Source: SIG589 sp964566175
GTDB taxonomy: Bacteria > Bacillota > Clostridia > Oscillospirales > Acutalibacteraceae
Direction: 5' to 3'
Assembly (NCBI GenBank): GCA_964566175.1
Contig: CAZMHU010000028.1
Location: 1-13,834 of the forward strand
Length of the DNA: 13,834 nt
Positions 6,879-13,834 of the stretch are shown one piece after another. A program made the translations under genes and the position numbers. Under the pieces are notes generated by a model. It saw only the letters and a list, made by a program, of their open reading frames with translations, was not told where the DNA came from and did not search any database. Position 1 is the stretch's first letter, and the number at the start of each line of letters is the position of its first letter.

Positions 6879-6927
6879 GAAAAATGTACAGTTTTAAAAT
6901 ATTTTTAAGTTAATTTTTGTGGATATT

Positions 6928-8322
6928 TTAAAATTCGGCACTGCCGGTAGTTCTCGGGAAAGGAAGAACGTCACGAATGTTGCCTATTCCGGTGACGTAC
7001 ATAACCAAACGCTCAAATCCGAGTCCGAATCCCGCGTGACGGCAACTGCCGAAACGGCGAAGGTCCAAATACCAACTGTACTGGTCCTCATCAAGGTCGA
7101 GTTCGTTAATGCGTTGTGTCAAAAGGTCAAGTCTTTCCTCACGCTGACTTCCGCCGATAATTTCACCAATTCCGGGAACAAGCAAGTCCATAGCGGCAAC
7201 GGTCTTGTTGTCCTCGTTAAGACGCATATAGAAAGCCTTTATCTCTTTCGGATAATCGGTTACGAAAAGCGGTTTGCCGTAAACCTCTTCGGTCAGATAA
7301 CGCTCGTGCTCGGTCTGAAGGTCACAACCCCAGAAAACGGGGTATGAAAACTTATCTTTTGCCTTTTCCAAAAGGGTTATAGCCTCGGTGTAGGTGACAC
7401 GTGCAAAATCGGATTTTACGATTTTTTCGAGTCTTTCCGTAAGGCCGCTGTCAAAATGAGCCTCAAAAAACGCGAGTTCGTCTTTGCAGTTTTCAAGCAG
7501 ATATGCGAATACGAATTTTAACATACTCTCGGCGAGTTCCATATCGTCATAAAGGTCGGCAAAGGCGATTTCGGGCTCTATCATCCAAAACTCAGCCGCG
7601 TGACGTGTGGTGTATGAACGCTCGGCACGGAATGTGGGGCCGAATGTATAAACCTTTCCGAAAGCTGTTGCCATACATTCCGCCTCAAGTTGACCCGAAA
7701 CGGTGAGTGAAGTGGGTTTGCCGAAAAAGTCTTCCGAAAAATCAACACTGCCGTCTTCGTTGCGGGGCGGGTTTTCGGCGTCAAGCGTGGTAACACGGAA
7801 CATCTCGCCCGCACCCTCGGCATCACTGCCGGTTATAAGCGGAGTATGTGCATATACAAAACCGCGCTCGTTGAAAAACTTGTGTATAGCAAAAGCACAG
7901 GCAGAGCGCACACGGTATGCTGCAAGAAATGTGTTGGTGCGGGGACGCAGATGCTGAATAGTACGCAAAAATTCAAGCGAATGACGCTTTTTCTGTAACG
8001 GATATTCGGGCGATGACTCACCCTCTACAGCAGCACTCTCTGCGTGAAGTTCAAACGGCTGACGCATCTCGGGCGTCTCTATAACTTCGCCCGTTACGAT
8101 AATTGCCGCACCGACGTTTTGTGAAGTTATCTCTTTATAATTTTCAAGTTTGTCCTCTTCCAATATTACTTGCAATCCTTTAAAAGAACTGCCGTCGTTG
8201 AGTTCAAGAAAAGCAATGCTTTTGGAAACGCGTACCGTCCTTAGCCATCCGCAAACGGTAACGGTTTTTCCGGCATACGCCTTAATATCGTTGTGAAGTT
8301 TTACAATCTCGGTTTTTTCCAT
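6928..8322 (-). CDS. asnS: Asparaginyl-tRNA synthetase
   Basis: Class IIb aminoacyl-tRNA synthetase that charges tRNA-Asn with asparagine using ATP. 464 residues, the normal length. Seen: an N-terminal OB fold for the anticodon (about 17-100, with VCGWLRTVR at 23-31), motif 1 around 130-165, motif 2 with FRAERSYTTRHAAEFW (231-246), the AsnRS-type IGGSQREERLD, and motif 3 GFGLGFERLVMYVTG (431-445), ending LPFPRTTGSAEF. The SQREER and TTRHAAEFW segments mark asparagine rather than aspartate specificity. AGAGGTG (8330-8336) lies 7 nt before the ATG. No T-box leader is present. A terminator is not evident in the 95 bases after the stop, so read-through into the DUF975 gene is possible. Confidence 0.97.
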   Translation of the reverse strand: MEKTEIVKLHNDIKAYAGKTVTVCGWLRTVRVSKSIAFLELNDGSSFKGLQVILEEDKLENYKEITSQNVGAAIIVTGEVIETPEMRQPFELHAESAAVEGESSPEYPLQKKRHSLEFLRTIQHLRPRTNTFLAAYRVRSACAFAIHKFFNERGFVYAHTPLITGSDAEGAGEMFRVTTLDAENPPRNEDGSVDFSEDFFGKPTSLTVSGQLEAECMATAFGKVYTFGPTFRAERSYTTRHAAEFWMIEPEIAFADLYDDMELAESMLKFVFAYLLENCKDELAFFEAHFDSGLTERLEKIVKSDFARVTYTEAITLLEKAKDKFSYPVFWGCDLQTEHERYLTEEVYGKPLFVTDYPKEIKAFYMRLNEDNKTVAAMDLLVPGIGEIIGGSQREERLDLLTQRINELDLDEDQYSWYLDLRRFGSCRHAGFGLGFERLVMYVTGIGNIRDVLPFPRTTGSAEF

Positions 8323-8351
8323 ATATATACACCTCTCGTATCATTGAAAAC

Positions 8352-8380
8352 ATTATAAGTTATATTTATATTTAAATCAA
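8352..8380 (-). promoter_or_regulatory. Promoter of asnS
   Basis: On the minus strand, TTGATT (8375-8380), 17 nt, perfect TATAAT (8352-8357). The leader would be about 23 nt, too short for a T-box. Its -35 box lies 13 bp from the -35 box of the divergent pcrA promoter. Confidence 0.65.
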
Positions 8381-8393
8381 GAGTAAATTGTGA

Positions 8394-8422
8394 TTGATAT
8401 AAAATGCGGGGTGTTGTATAAT
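8394..8422 (+). promoter_or_regulatory. Promoter of pcrA
   Basis: TTGATA (8394-8399), 17 nt, perfect TATAAT (8417-8422). The predicted start near 8429 leaves a 22-nt leader with GGAGAG before the ATG at 8451. The ATG at 8421 is formed by the last bases of the -10 box and would not be in the transcript, which settles the start choice. Confidence 0.75.
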
Positions 8423-8450
8423 GGTTTCAGTAAAAAAACGGAGAGCATTT

Positions 8451-10850
8451 ATGATAGACGAACAAAGATTTTTAAAACTCAGAAACAGTATAATAGAAAA
8501 AGATTTCGGCAGAATGAATGAAATGCAGTTTAAGGCTGTTACAACTGCGGACGGCCCGCTTTTGGTGCTGGCGGGTGCGGGCAGCGGAAAAACAACCGTT
8601 CTCGTAAACCGCATTGCTTGTCTTATGAAATACGGCAGCGCATACGGCTCGGAATATGTTCCGAACGGCATAACCGAAGAGATTATCGCCGAGGGTGAGG
8701 CATATCTTGCGGGCACTTGCGATACACTGCCCGAATATTATTACAGCGTGAATTCGCCCCGCCCGTGGGAGATTTTGGCTATAACCTTTACGAATAAGGC
8801 GGCGGGCGAACTCAAAGACCGTATAATCCGTATGCTCGGTGAAGCGGGAAACGATATCTGGGCGGGAACTTTTCATTCAATCTGCGGAAGACTTCTGCGC
8901 CGCGACGCCGAAAGAATTGGTTATACAAGGCATTTTTCAATATACGACTCGGATGACAGCAAGCGCGTTATGAAAGAGGTATTAAAGGAGTTGCGGATTG
9001 AGGAGAAGTATCTTCCGGTAAAATCCGTGCTTAATGCTATAAGTAACGCCAAGGACGAACTTGTTTCGCCCGACGAATATACTAGAACTGCAGGGTCTGA
9101 TTTTCGTATGCAGAAAATAGGCGAAGCGTACAGGCTTTATCAGAAAAAACTTTTTGAAGCAAACGCTATGGACTTTGACGATATGATATACAATACCGTT
9201 CGCCTGTTGGATGATAATGACGATATTAAGGAATATTATAATGCAAAATTCAAATACATAATGGTCGATGAGTATCAGGATACCAACCACGCGCAGTATG
9301 TGCTTGTAAAACTGCTTGCCGAGGGGTATGAAAATCTCTGCGTTGTCGGTGATGACGACCAAAGTATTTACCGTTTCCGCGGTGCTACAATAGAAAATAT
9401 TTTAAGTTTTGAACATCAGTACGGTAATGCCGAAGTTATACGTCTTGAACAGAATTATCGCTCGACAGGCACAATACTCGACGCAGCAAACGCCGTTATT
9501 GCCAATAATAAAGGCAGAAAGGGCAAAACTCTTTGGACAAGCGCCGGTGCGGGCGAAAAAATCGAGGTCTACACCGCCGCCGATGACAGGGACGAGGCTA
9601 GGTTTGTTACAGACAGTGTGCTTGACAGTGTCAGTGCGGGCGGCAAATTTTCCGATTGTGCCGTGCTTTACCGGATGAATGCGCAGTCTCGTTCGGTTGA
9701 AAATGCGTTTGTGCGCAGTGGAGTACCCTACAGAGTCATAGGAGGCACACGATTTTACGAGCGCAAGGAAATCAAAGATGTTACATCATATTTAAACGTT
9801 ATAAACAATCCGAACGATAATCTTCGCCTTGCACGAATTATAAACGAACCTGCAAGAGGTATCGGAAACACACTGCTCAGCCGTGCATCGGACATCGCGC
9901 TTTCAAAAGGTTGCTCGCTGTATGGTGTTGTTTCCCATGCGGACGAGTATCCCGAACTTTCGCGTAGTGCCGCAAAAATGAAAGAATTTTCCGCAATGAT
10001 TGAAGAACTACGTGAAATTGCCGACAGTGTTCCTTTGCATGAACTTGCCGATAAACTGCTTGAAAACAGCGGATATATGGCGTCACTGAAAGCACAGGGA
10101 GACGAGGGCAAAGACCGCGTAGAGAACGTTAAGGAATTGCTGAACGGTATATATCAGTACGAACAGGAGAACGAAACCGTTACCCTTTCGGCATATCTTG
10201 AGGATATTTCGCTTTTCAGCGATATTGATAATTACGACACCGATGCCGATACCGTCGTTATGATGACACTTCATTCTGCTAAGGGACTTGAGTTTAACAG
10301 TGTTTATCTTATCGGTTTGGAAGAGGGCATCTTTCCCGGAAATCAAGCAATGTTCGGTACAGAGGAAGACATTGAAGAGGAACGCAGACTGGCATATGTC
10401 GGTATAACGAGGGCGAGAAAACGTCTGTATATTACAAATGCCTATTGCCGTATGCTCTACGGTTCTACAAACCGCAACCGCGAATCGCGTTTTCTCGAAG
10501 AAATACCTAAAGAGTATTGCAATGTTAAAAAGGCTCGCTCGGCTTATGGTTTTTCACAGGGCACCTTTGCGGGCGGCGGTTATTCCGGTGGGGGATATTC
10601 GAGAGAGAGTTCGTTCGGATTTTTTTCCGTGCCCGCACCGAAAAAAACCTATACCGCACCGCCCGTTACGCCTAAAAACGAAAACACGCTTGTCTGCAGT
10701 GAGGGAATGCGTGTCAGACATAAAACCTTCGGCGAAGGTATGGTCGTTAAGGTCACACCTATGGGCAATGATACCCTGATAGAAATCGCATTTGACAACG
10801 TCGGCACAAAGAAACTTATGTCTAACTTCGCAAAGTTGACAAAGGTATAA
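8451..10850 (+). CDS. pcrA: ATP-dependent DNA helicase PcrA/UvrD, superfamily 1A
   Basis: 3'-5' DNA helicase/translocase for repair, rolling-circle replication and clearing RNA polymerase or RecA from DNA. 799 residues from the ATG at 8451. Seen in order: Q motif MNEMQFKAV (22-30), Walker A AGAGSGKT (41-48), motif Ia ITFTNKAA (111-118), TFHSICGRLLRR, motif II VDEYQDT (272-278), motif III VVGDDDQSIYRFRGA (298-312), motif IV LEQNYRST (332-339), motif V MTLHSAKGLEFNSVYLIG, motif VI RLAYVGITRARKRLY. A Gly/Ser/Tyr-rich linker leads to a C-terminal Tudor-like module (GMRVRHKTFGEGMVV onward, last 48 residues or so) that binds RNA polymerase in Bacillus PcrA. Odd: roughly 45 extra residues (61-105) between motifs I and Ia. 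A GTG-independent longer start at 8421 is rejected because it lies in the promoter. Confidence 0.96.
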   Translation: MIDEQRFLKLRNSIIEKDFGRMNEMQFKAVTTADGPLLVLAGAGSGKTTVLVNRIACLMKYGSAYGSEYVPNGITEEIIAEGEAYLAGTCDTLPEYYYSVNSPRPWEILAITFTNKAAGELKDRIIRMLGEAGNDIWAGTFHSICGRLLRRDAERIGYTRHFSIYDSDDSKRVMKEVLKELRIEEKYLPVKSVLNAISNAKDELVSPDEYTRTAGSDFRMQKIGEAYRLYQKKLFEANAMDFDDMIYNTVRLLDDNDDIKEYYNAKFKYIMVDEYQDTNHAQYVLVKLLAEGYENLCVVGDDDQSIYRFRGATIENILSFEHQYGNAEVIRLEQNYRSTGTILDAANAVIANNKGRKGKTLWTSAGAGEKIEVYTAADDRDEARFVTDSVLDSVSAGGKFSDCAVLYRMNAQSRSVENAFVRSGVPYRVIGGTRFYERKEIKDVTSYLNVINNPNDNLRLARIINEPARGIGNTLLSRASDIALSKGCSLYGVVSHADEYPELSRSAAKMKEFSAMIEELREIADSVPLHELADKLLENSGYMASLKAQGDEGKDRVENVKELLNGIYQYEQENETVTLSAYLEDISLFSDIDNYDTDADTVVMMTLHSAKGLEFNSVYLIGLEEGIFPGNQAMFGTEEDIEEERRLAYVGITRARKRLYITNAYCRMLYGSTNRNRESRFLEEIPKEYCNVKKARSAYGFSQGTFAGGGYSGGGYSRESSFGFFSVPAPKKTYTAPPVTPKNENTLVCSEGMRVRHKTFGEGMVVKVTPMGNDTLIEIAFDNVGTKKLMSNFAKLTKV

Positions 10851-10880
10851 TAAACAAACTGTTAATAATTTTTGCCGCTG

Positions 10881-10909
10881 TTGAAAATTATGTTTAATTT
10901 TGTTATAAT
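10881..10909 (+). promoter_or_regulatory. Promoter of the membrane protein - DUF5412 - rlmD unit
   Basis: TTGAAA (10881-10886), 17 nt, perfect TATAAT (10904-10909) preceded by TGT (extended -10). It is the only strong promoter before the three following plus-strand genes. No clear terminator separates it from pcrA, so some read-through is possible. Confidence 0.75.
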
Positions 10910-10943
10910 AACCGAGAAAGTATTTTTTGCGGGAGTGATATAA

Positions 10944-11741
10944 ATGCCGGGAAATTCGGCGGTAAAAAGTACCGCAAGGGCGGCACTGAAAAGTTTTTGG
11001 CCGCAGGCGGTGGCTTGCTGTTTTGTGCTTTTAGCGGGGCTTTTCATACCCTTTTGCGTGTGTGAGGTCGGTAGCACGGTTTTCGGCGTATATTCCGCTT
11101 TACCCAATGCGCTCTTTTCAGCACTTTTCGGATTTGCGGTAATATTGCCGTTGTTTTTCGGAGTGCTGCGTTATTTCCGCAGGGCAATATACGGAAACAC
11201 AGACAGCACGGCAACTGTTTTTTACTATTTTTCTTCAAAACGGCGCTATTTTGATATGCTGTTTTTCTCGGTTATGCTCGCGGTGCATATGCTCGGATTT
11301 GCGGCGGTCACTTTCCTTCCGTATATCGTGATACGCATAATGGATCATATGCCGATGAGCATACTGCCGGACAGTTTTTTGATTCAGTCGGAATTTGTCG
11401 GCGGATTGTTTTTCTTGCTCGGTTTTGCTTTTTTTATACTCGCAACGGTAAAGTATTATGCCGCACCGATGATTTTTATAAGTTGTGATGATATACATTG
11501 GACTGAAGCGTTTTATATGTCAAAACAGTTAAGCCGTTACAGTGCGGGTTCGTTTTTGGTGCTGATTGTCGGTTTTGTCGGTTGGGTGCTTTTATCCTTT
11601 TCGGGAATTGCGCTTATATTTACCCTGCCGTATATGCTTGCGGCATATGTTGTTCACTGCCGTTATGCTTTTAATTTTTACAATCATAAAATACAAATTA
11701 TGCAGGAAACGGATTTTCCGGAATACCGCAGTACGTTTTAG
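10944..11741 (+). CDS. Six-segment integral membrane protein, remote DUF975 look-alike, function unknown
   Basis: 265 residues with hydrophobic segments at about 21-40, 55-77, 104-130, 151-175, 201-220 and 222-238; the N-terminus is short and basic and the C-terminal 25 residues are polar. GGAG lies 8 nt before the ATG. I do not recognise a named family with certainty. The C-terminal third follows the DUF975 plan: SKQLSRYSAGSFLVL (193-207), GFVGW (210-214) and TLPYMLAAY (227-235) align with KESMNLMNGHKAELF, SFIGW and VVPYHQA of the DUF975 protein at 6173-6799, with the same 21-residue spacing from Ser to Trp. The relation is inferred by eye. It is first in a likely three-gene operon, 14 nt before the DUF5412 gene. 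Confidence 0.8.
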   Translation: MPGNSAVKSTARAALKSFWPQAVACCFVLLAGLFIPFCVCEVGSTVFGVYSALPNALFSALFGFAVILPLFFGVLRYFRRAIYGNTDSTATVFYYFSSKRRYFDMLFFSVMLAVHMLGFAAVTFLPYIVIRIMDHMPMSILPDSFLIQSEFVGGLFFLLGFAFFILATVKYYAAPMIFISCDDIHWTEAFYMSKQLSRYSAGSFLVLIVGFVGWVLLSFSGIALIFTLPYMLAAYVVHCRYAFNFYNHKIQIMQETDFPEYRSTF

Positions 11742-11755
11742 AAAGGAAGAAAGAT

Positions 11756-12154
11756 ATGCGTTCAAGAAAACCTGTTATAATAGTCACGCTTTTGGCGATG
11801 TTTACCATGGTTTTTAATTCCGTTTGTATGATTGCGGATTCCTTTTTTTACAATATGGAGGATTTGCCGGTCGGTGAAAAGGCCCTCACGACCGTATCAC
11901 CCGACGGCAGTTTCGAACTTTCTTTTTACGTTGTCGATACTGCTTTGGGCAGTGCCGTCAGAGGAGAAATATTGCAAAATGACGGAACACGTCGCAATGT
12001 TTATTGGCAGACAAGTGCTATTACTGCGGCTGTGAATTGGGTAGATAATGAAAATGTTTCGGTCAACGGAAATACCTTTAACGCAAAGTCGGGTGCTTTC
12101 GATTCCCGACAGGCGGTTGAAATGGTAGGCCCGTTATTTAAAATAAAAAAGTGA
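11756..12154 (+). CDS. DUF5412 family membrane-anchored protein
   Basis: 132 residues. A hydrophobic helix at about 6-27 after an RSRK start suggests a signal anchor or signal peptide without a lipobox, so the rest probably faces the outside. The following domain has the pattern I recall for DUF5412: a conserved LPVGEKALTTVSPDGSFEL segment (37-55), then VRGEI, NVYWQTS (80-86) and VNWVDNENVSVNG (92-104), ending with FDSRQ. Function is unknown for the family. AAAGGAAG just upstream serves as ribosome binding site. It sits 14 nt after the membrane protein gene and 22 nt before rlmD, so all three are probably co-transcribed. Confidence 0.8.
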   Translation: MRSRKPVIIVTLLAMFTMVFNSVCMIADSFFYNMEDLPVGEKALTTVSPDGSFELSFYVVDTALGSAVRGEILQNDGTRRNVYWQTSAITAAVNWVDNENVSVNGNTFNAKSGAFDSRQAVEMVGPLFKIKK

Positions 12155-12176
12155 GTGCAGGTGTGTCAAAACCCGT

Positions 12177-13526
12177 ATGAATAAGAATGATGAAATTAAA
12201 ATTGAAATAACGGGTATGACCTCGGAGGGCAACGGCGTAGGTCGGTATAACGGAATGGCTGTTTTCACGCCTCTCACAGCACCTAATGATGTTGCACTCG
12301 TTAAAGTTGTAAAAAAAGAAAAAAACTTTGCCTACGGAAAACTTTTGAAACTAATAAAGCCGTCTCCCGACCGCTGTGAAAGCGGGTGCGACTGTTACAG
12401 TATGTGCGGTGGTTGCTCATTTCGTCATATAAACTATGAGACGGAGTGTAAAATAAAGAGTGATATCGTGCGTGATGCGCTCAGCCGTATAGGCGGGATA
12501 AACGTATCTCTTGCACCTATAATGCACGGCAAAAGCGATAATTACCGCAACAAGGCGCAATACCCTGTTTCTCCCGATGGAAAGACGGGCTTTTTCGCCG
12601 CAAGAAGTCATAGGATTATTCCGTGTGAAGATTGCACGCTCCAACCCGATGAGTTTTCGCTTATCACAAAGGCGGTTGAACTTTTTATAAAACAGTACGG
12701 TGTGAGTGTTTACAACAGCCAAACGGGAAAAGGTTTGCTCCGCCATATTTATATACGCTCATCGGCAGCGGGCGATATTATGGTCGTTCTCGTTATAAAC
12801 GGAGAAAATCTTCCCCACAGCGATGCCTTGTGCTACATACTGCGTTCGGTACTCGGCGAACGGCTTAAAAGTTTTATGATAAATATAAACCGCGAGCGTA
12901 CAAATGTTATTCTCGGAAACCGCTGTAAAACGCTTTACGGTGCCGGATATATAACCGATACGCTCTGCGGAGTGCGCCTTCGTGTTTCGCCACTTTCGTT
13001 CTGTCAGGTTAATCACGATATGGCGGAGCGCCTTTACGAAAAGGCGGCTGAATATGCCGATGCCGAAGGCAAAACAGTGATTGATTTGTATTGCGGTACG
13101 GGTGCAATAGGCTTGACCCTTGCAAAAAAGGCAAAGAGTGTAATCGGAGTGGAAATCGTTCCGCAAGCGGTTGAAGACGCAAAGTTCAATGCTGCGGAAA
13201 ACGGAATAACCAACGCAAGATTTATATGTGCCGATGCCGCTGCGGCGGCAGAACAACTGCGGCAAGAGGGTGTGCGTGCCGATACGGTTATCGTAGACCC
13301 GCCGCGTAAGGGTTGTGACAGGGAACTACTTGAAACGGTGGCAAACTTCTTCAAGCCCGAAACCCTTGTTTATGTTTCCTGTAATCCCGCGACCCTCGCA
13401 CGCGATTGCAAAATTCTATTGGAACTCGGCTATTCGGTCACTGCCGTTACTCCCGCCGACCTCTTCCCCCGCACAGCGCACGTTGAGACGGTCTGTTTGC
13501 TGTCAAGAAAAGATTTGCTACAATAA
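12177..13526 (+). CDS. rlmD: 23S rRNA (uracil-C5)-methyltransferase, RlmD/RumA (RlmCD-like) family
   Basis: SAM-dependent enzyme that methylates uridine to 5-methyluridine in 23S rRNA (U1939 and, in Gram-positive dual enzymes, also U747 by Escherichia coli numbering). 449 residues. Seen: TRAM domain (about 4-60), a [4Fe-4S] set Cys71, Cys77, Cys80 and Cys153 matching the C-x5-C-x2-C pattern, SAM-binding DLYCGTGAIGL (303-313), IVDPPRKGCD (372-381), catalytic Cys402 in VSCNPATLARD and the likely general base Glu437 in HVETV. Complete and expected to be active; whether it modifies one or both sites cannot be told from sequence. The best ribosome binding site, AGGTG, is about 13 nt upstream, which is farther than usual; no better in-frame start exists. 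Confidence 0.94.
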   Translation: MNKNDEIKIEITGMTSEGNGVGRYNGMAVFTPLTAPNDVALVKVVKKEKNFAYGKLLKLIKPSPDRCESGCDCYSMCGGCSFRHINYETECKIKSDIVRDALSRIGGINVSLAPIMHGKSDNYRNKAQYPVSPDGKTGFFAARSHRIIPCEDCTLQPDEFSLITKAVELFIKQYGVSVYNSQTGKGLLRHIYIRSSAAGDIMVVLVINGENLPHSDALCYILRSVLGERLKSFMININRERTNVILGNRCKTLYGAGYITDTLCGVRLRVSPLSFCQVNHDMAERLYEKAAEYADAEGKTVIDLYCGTGAIGLTLAKKAKSVIGVEIVPQAVEDAKFNAAENGITNARFICADAAAAAEQLRQEGVRADTVIVDPPRKGCDRELLETVANFFKPETLVYVSCNPATLARDCKILLELGYSVTAVTPADLFPRTAHVETVCLLSRKDLLQ

Positions 13527-13563
13527 ATAGTGAGTTCTGTATGGGGATTTGGAGGAATTAGTA

Positions 13564-13774
13564 CTGCTTATAGATTTTAACAAGAAAGAAAAAATTACAA
13601 CACCGAGAATGAATAATGAGATTGGAATGATGAACAGGGAAAGGTTATTTGTGATGGTCAGGAATAAATTTTATCTGACGGAATTTGTCATATATGCAAG
13701 AAAGACTCTAACATAGTATTGTGAATACAGGGGATGAAGATTTAGCATTACTGACGGTTGTTGTGGAACGTTAA
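13564..13774 (+). pseudogene. Relic of a small cupin-domain protein with internal deletion, stop and frameshifts
   Basis: Three frames together recover a clostridial single-domain cupin. From 13564 the first frame reads LLIDFNKKEKITTPRMNNEIGMMN, starting with CTG where the family has ATG, 8 nt after a fine GGAGG (13551-13555). The second frame (from about 13638) reads GKVICDGQE, stop, ILSDGICHICKKDSNIV. The third (13721-13774) reads VNTGDEDLALLTVVVER and stop. The total is 211 bases where about 345 are expected; the missing part is the segment with the first cupin metal motif (G-x5-HxH). The His expected soon after HICKK is also replaced. It follows rlmD by 37 bases. The family match is from recall of conserved ends, not a search. 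Confidence 0.75.
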
Positions 13775-13801
13775 ATTTGAATTTGAAATCTAAAAATTTA
13801 T

Positions 13802-13818
13802 AGGTGGTTATACCACCT
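13802..13818. repeat. Short perfect hairpin at the window edge
   Basis: AGGTGGT (13802-13808) pairs with ACCACCT (13812-13818) around a TAT loop; GTAGGG follows at 13820. Read on the minus strand it is followed by an A/T-rich stretch with five T residues, so it could be a weak terminator for a minus-strand gene beyond the window, or the edge of a repeat element. The window ends 16 bases later and this cannot be decided. Confidence 0.35.
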
Positions 13819-13834
13819 CGTAGGGATTTAATAA

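Noticed and set aside
6833..6927. Terminator after asnS
   Set aside because: Only a weak A/T inverted repeat (AAAATAT with ATATTTT) is present, without a GC stem.
7503..7957. Plus-strand open frames within asnS
   Set aside because: Shadow frames opposite a complete class II synthetase gene, low-complexity Arg/Ser/Pro-rich translations.
8323..8351. T-box leader before asnS
   Set aside because: The predicted promoter leaves only about 23 nt of leader, with no room for a specifier stem or antiterminator.
8421..8450. Upstream ATG giving pcrA ten extra residues
   Set aside because: This ATG overlaps the TATAAT box of a near-perfect promoter and would not be transcribed; the ATG at 8451 has GGAGAG before it.
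10851..10903. Terminator after pcrA
   Set aside because: The only symmetry is a short A/T-only hairpin (AAAATTA with TAATTTT) that would be too weak to call.
1..13834. CRISPR array, tRNA or rRNA genes, phage genes, toxin-antitoxin pair
   Set aside because: No regularly spaced repeats, no cloverleaf or rRNA-like segments, and no small paired frames with supporting ribosome binding sites were seen on either strand.

Overview
The window reads as a chromosomal segment from an anaerobic low-to-moderate-GC Firmicute of class Clostridia. The reasons are a homodimer-type pyruvate:ferredoxin oxidoreductase, a nadA-nadB-nadC-niaR operon with the short clostridial type of NadB, AGGAGG-like ribosome binding sites, sigma-A type promoters close to consensus, and DUF975 and DUF5412 proteins. 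The exact genus cannot be fixed from this stretch.

Layout. 1-1448 (minus) is the N-terminal 482 codons of pyruvate:ferredoxin oxidoreductase, cut by the window edge. A 228-base divergent promoter region follows. 1677-5228 (plus) is a four-gene NAD de novo operon: quinolinate synthase, L-aspartate oxidase, quinolinate phosphoribosyltransferase and the likely repressor NiaR. 5229-5540 holds a decayed REP-associated tyrosine transposase (RAYT) N-terminus with a GTAG-footed hairpin inside it, then a perfect 17-bp terminator stem that can serve both flanking transcripts. 5541-8322 (minus) carries inorganic pyrophosphatase, a DUF975 membrane protein and asparaginyl-tRNA synthetase. 8451-10850 (plus) is a PcrA/UvrD helicase fired divergently from asnS, with tightly packed promoters. 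10944-13526 (plus) is a probable operon of a six-segment membrane protein (a remote DUF975 look-alike), a DUF5412 protein and an RlmD-type 23S rRNA m5U methyltransferase. 13527-13834 holds a cupin gene reduced to a pseudogene and a small hairpin at the edge.

How the genes fit together. NadB oxidises aspartate to iminoaspartate, NadA condenses it with dihydroxyacetone phosphate to quinolinate, NadC makes nicotinate mononucleotide, and NiaR probably shuts the operon off when niacin is available. PPase removes the pyrophosphate released by NadC, AsnRS and nucleic acid synthesis. The remaining genes are ordinary housekeeping functions. I found no tRNA, rRNA, CRISPR array, prophage, complete insertion sequence, T-box or NAD riboswitch. 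I do not see a convincing undescribed multi-gene system. The most interesting items are the two gene relics (RAYT and cupin), the REP-like hairpin, the dyad on the nad promoter, the motif I-Ia insertion in PcrA and the remote DUF975-like membrane protein.
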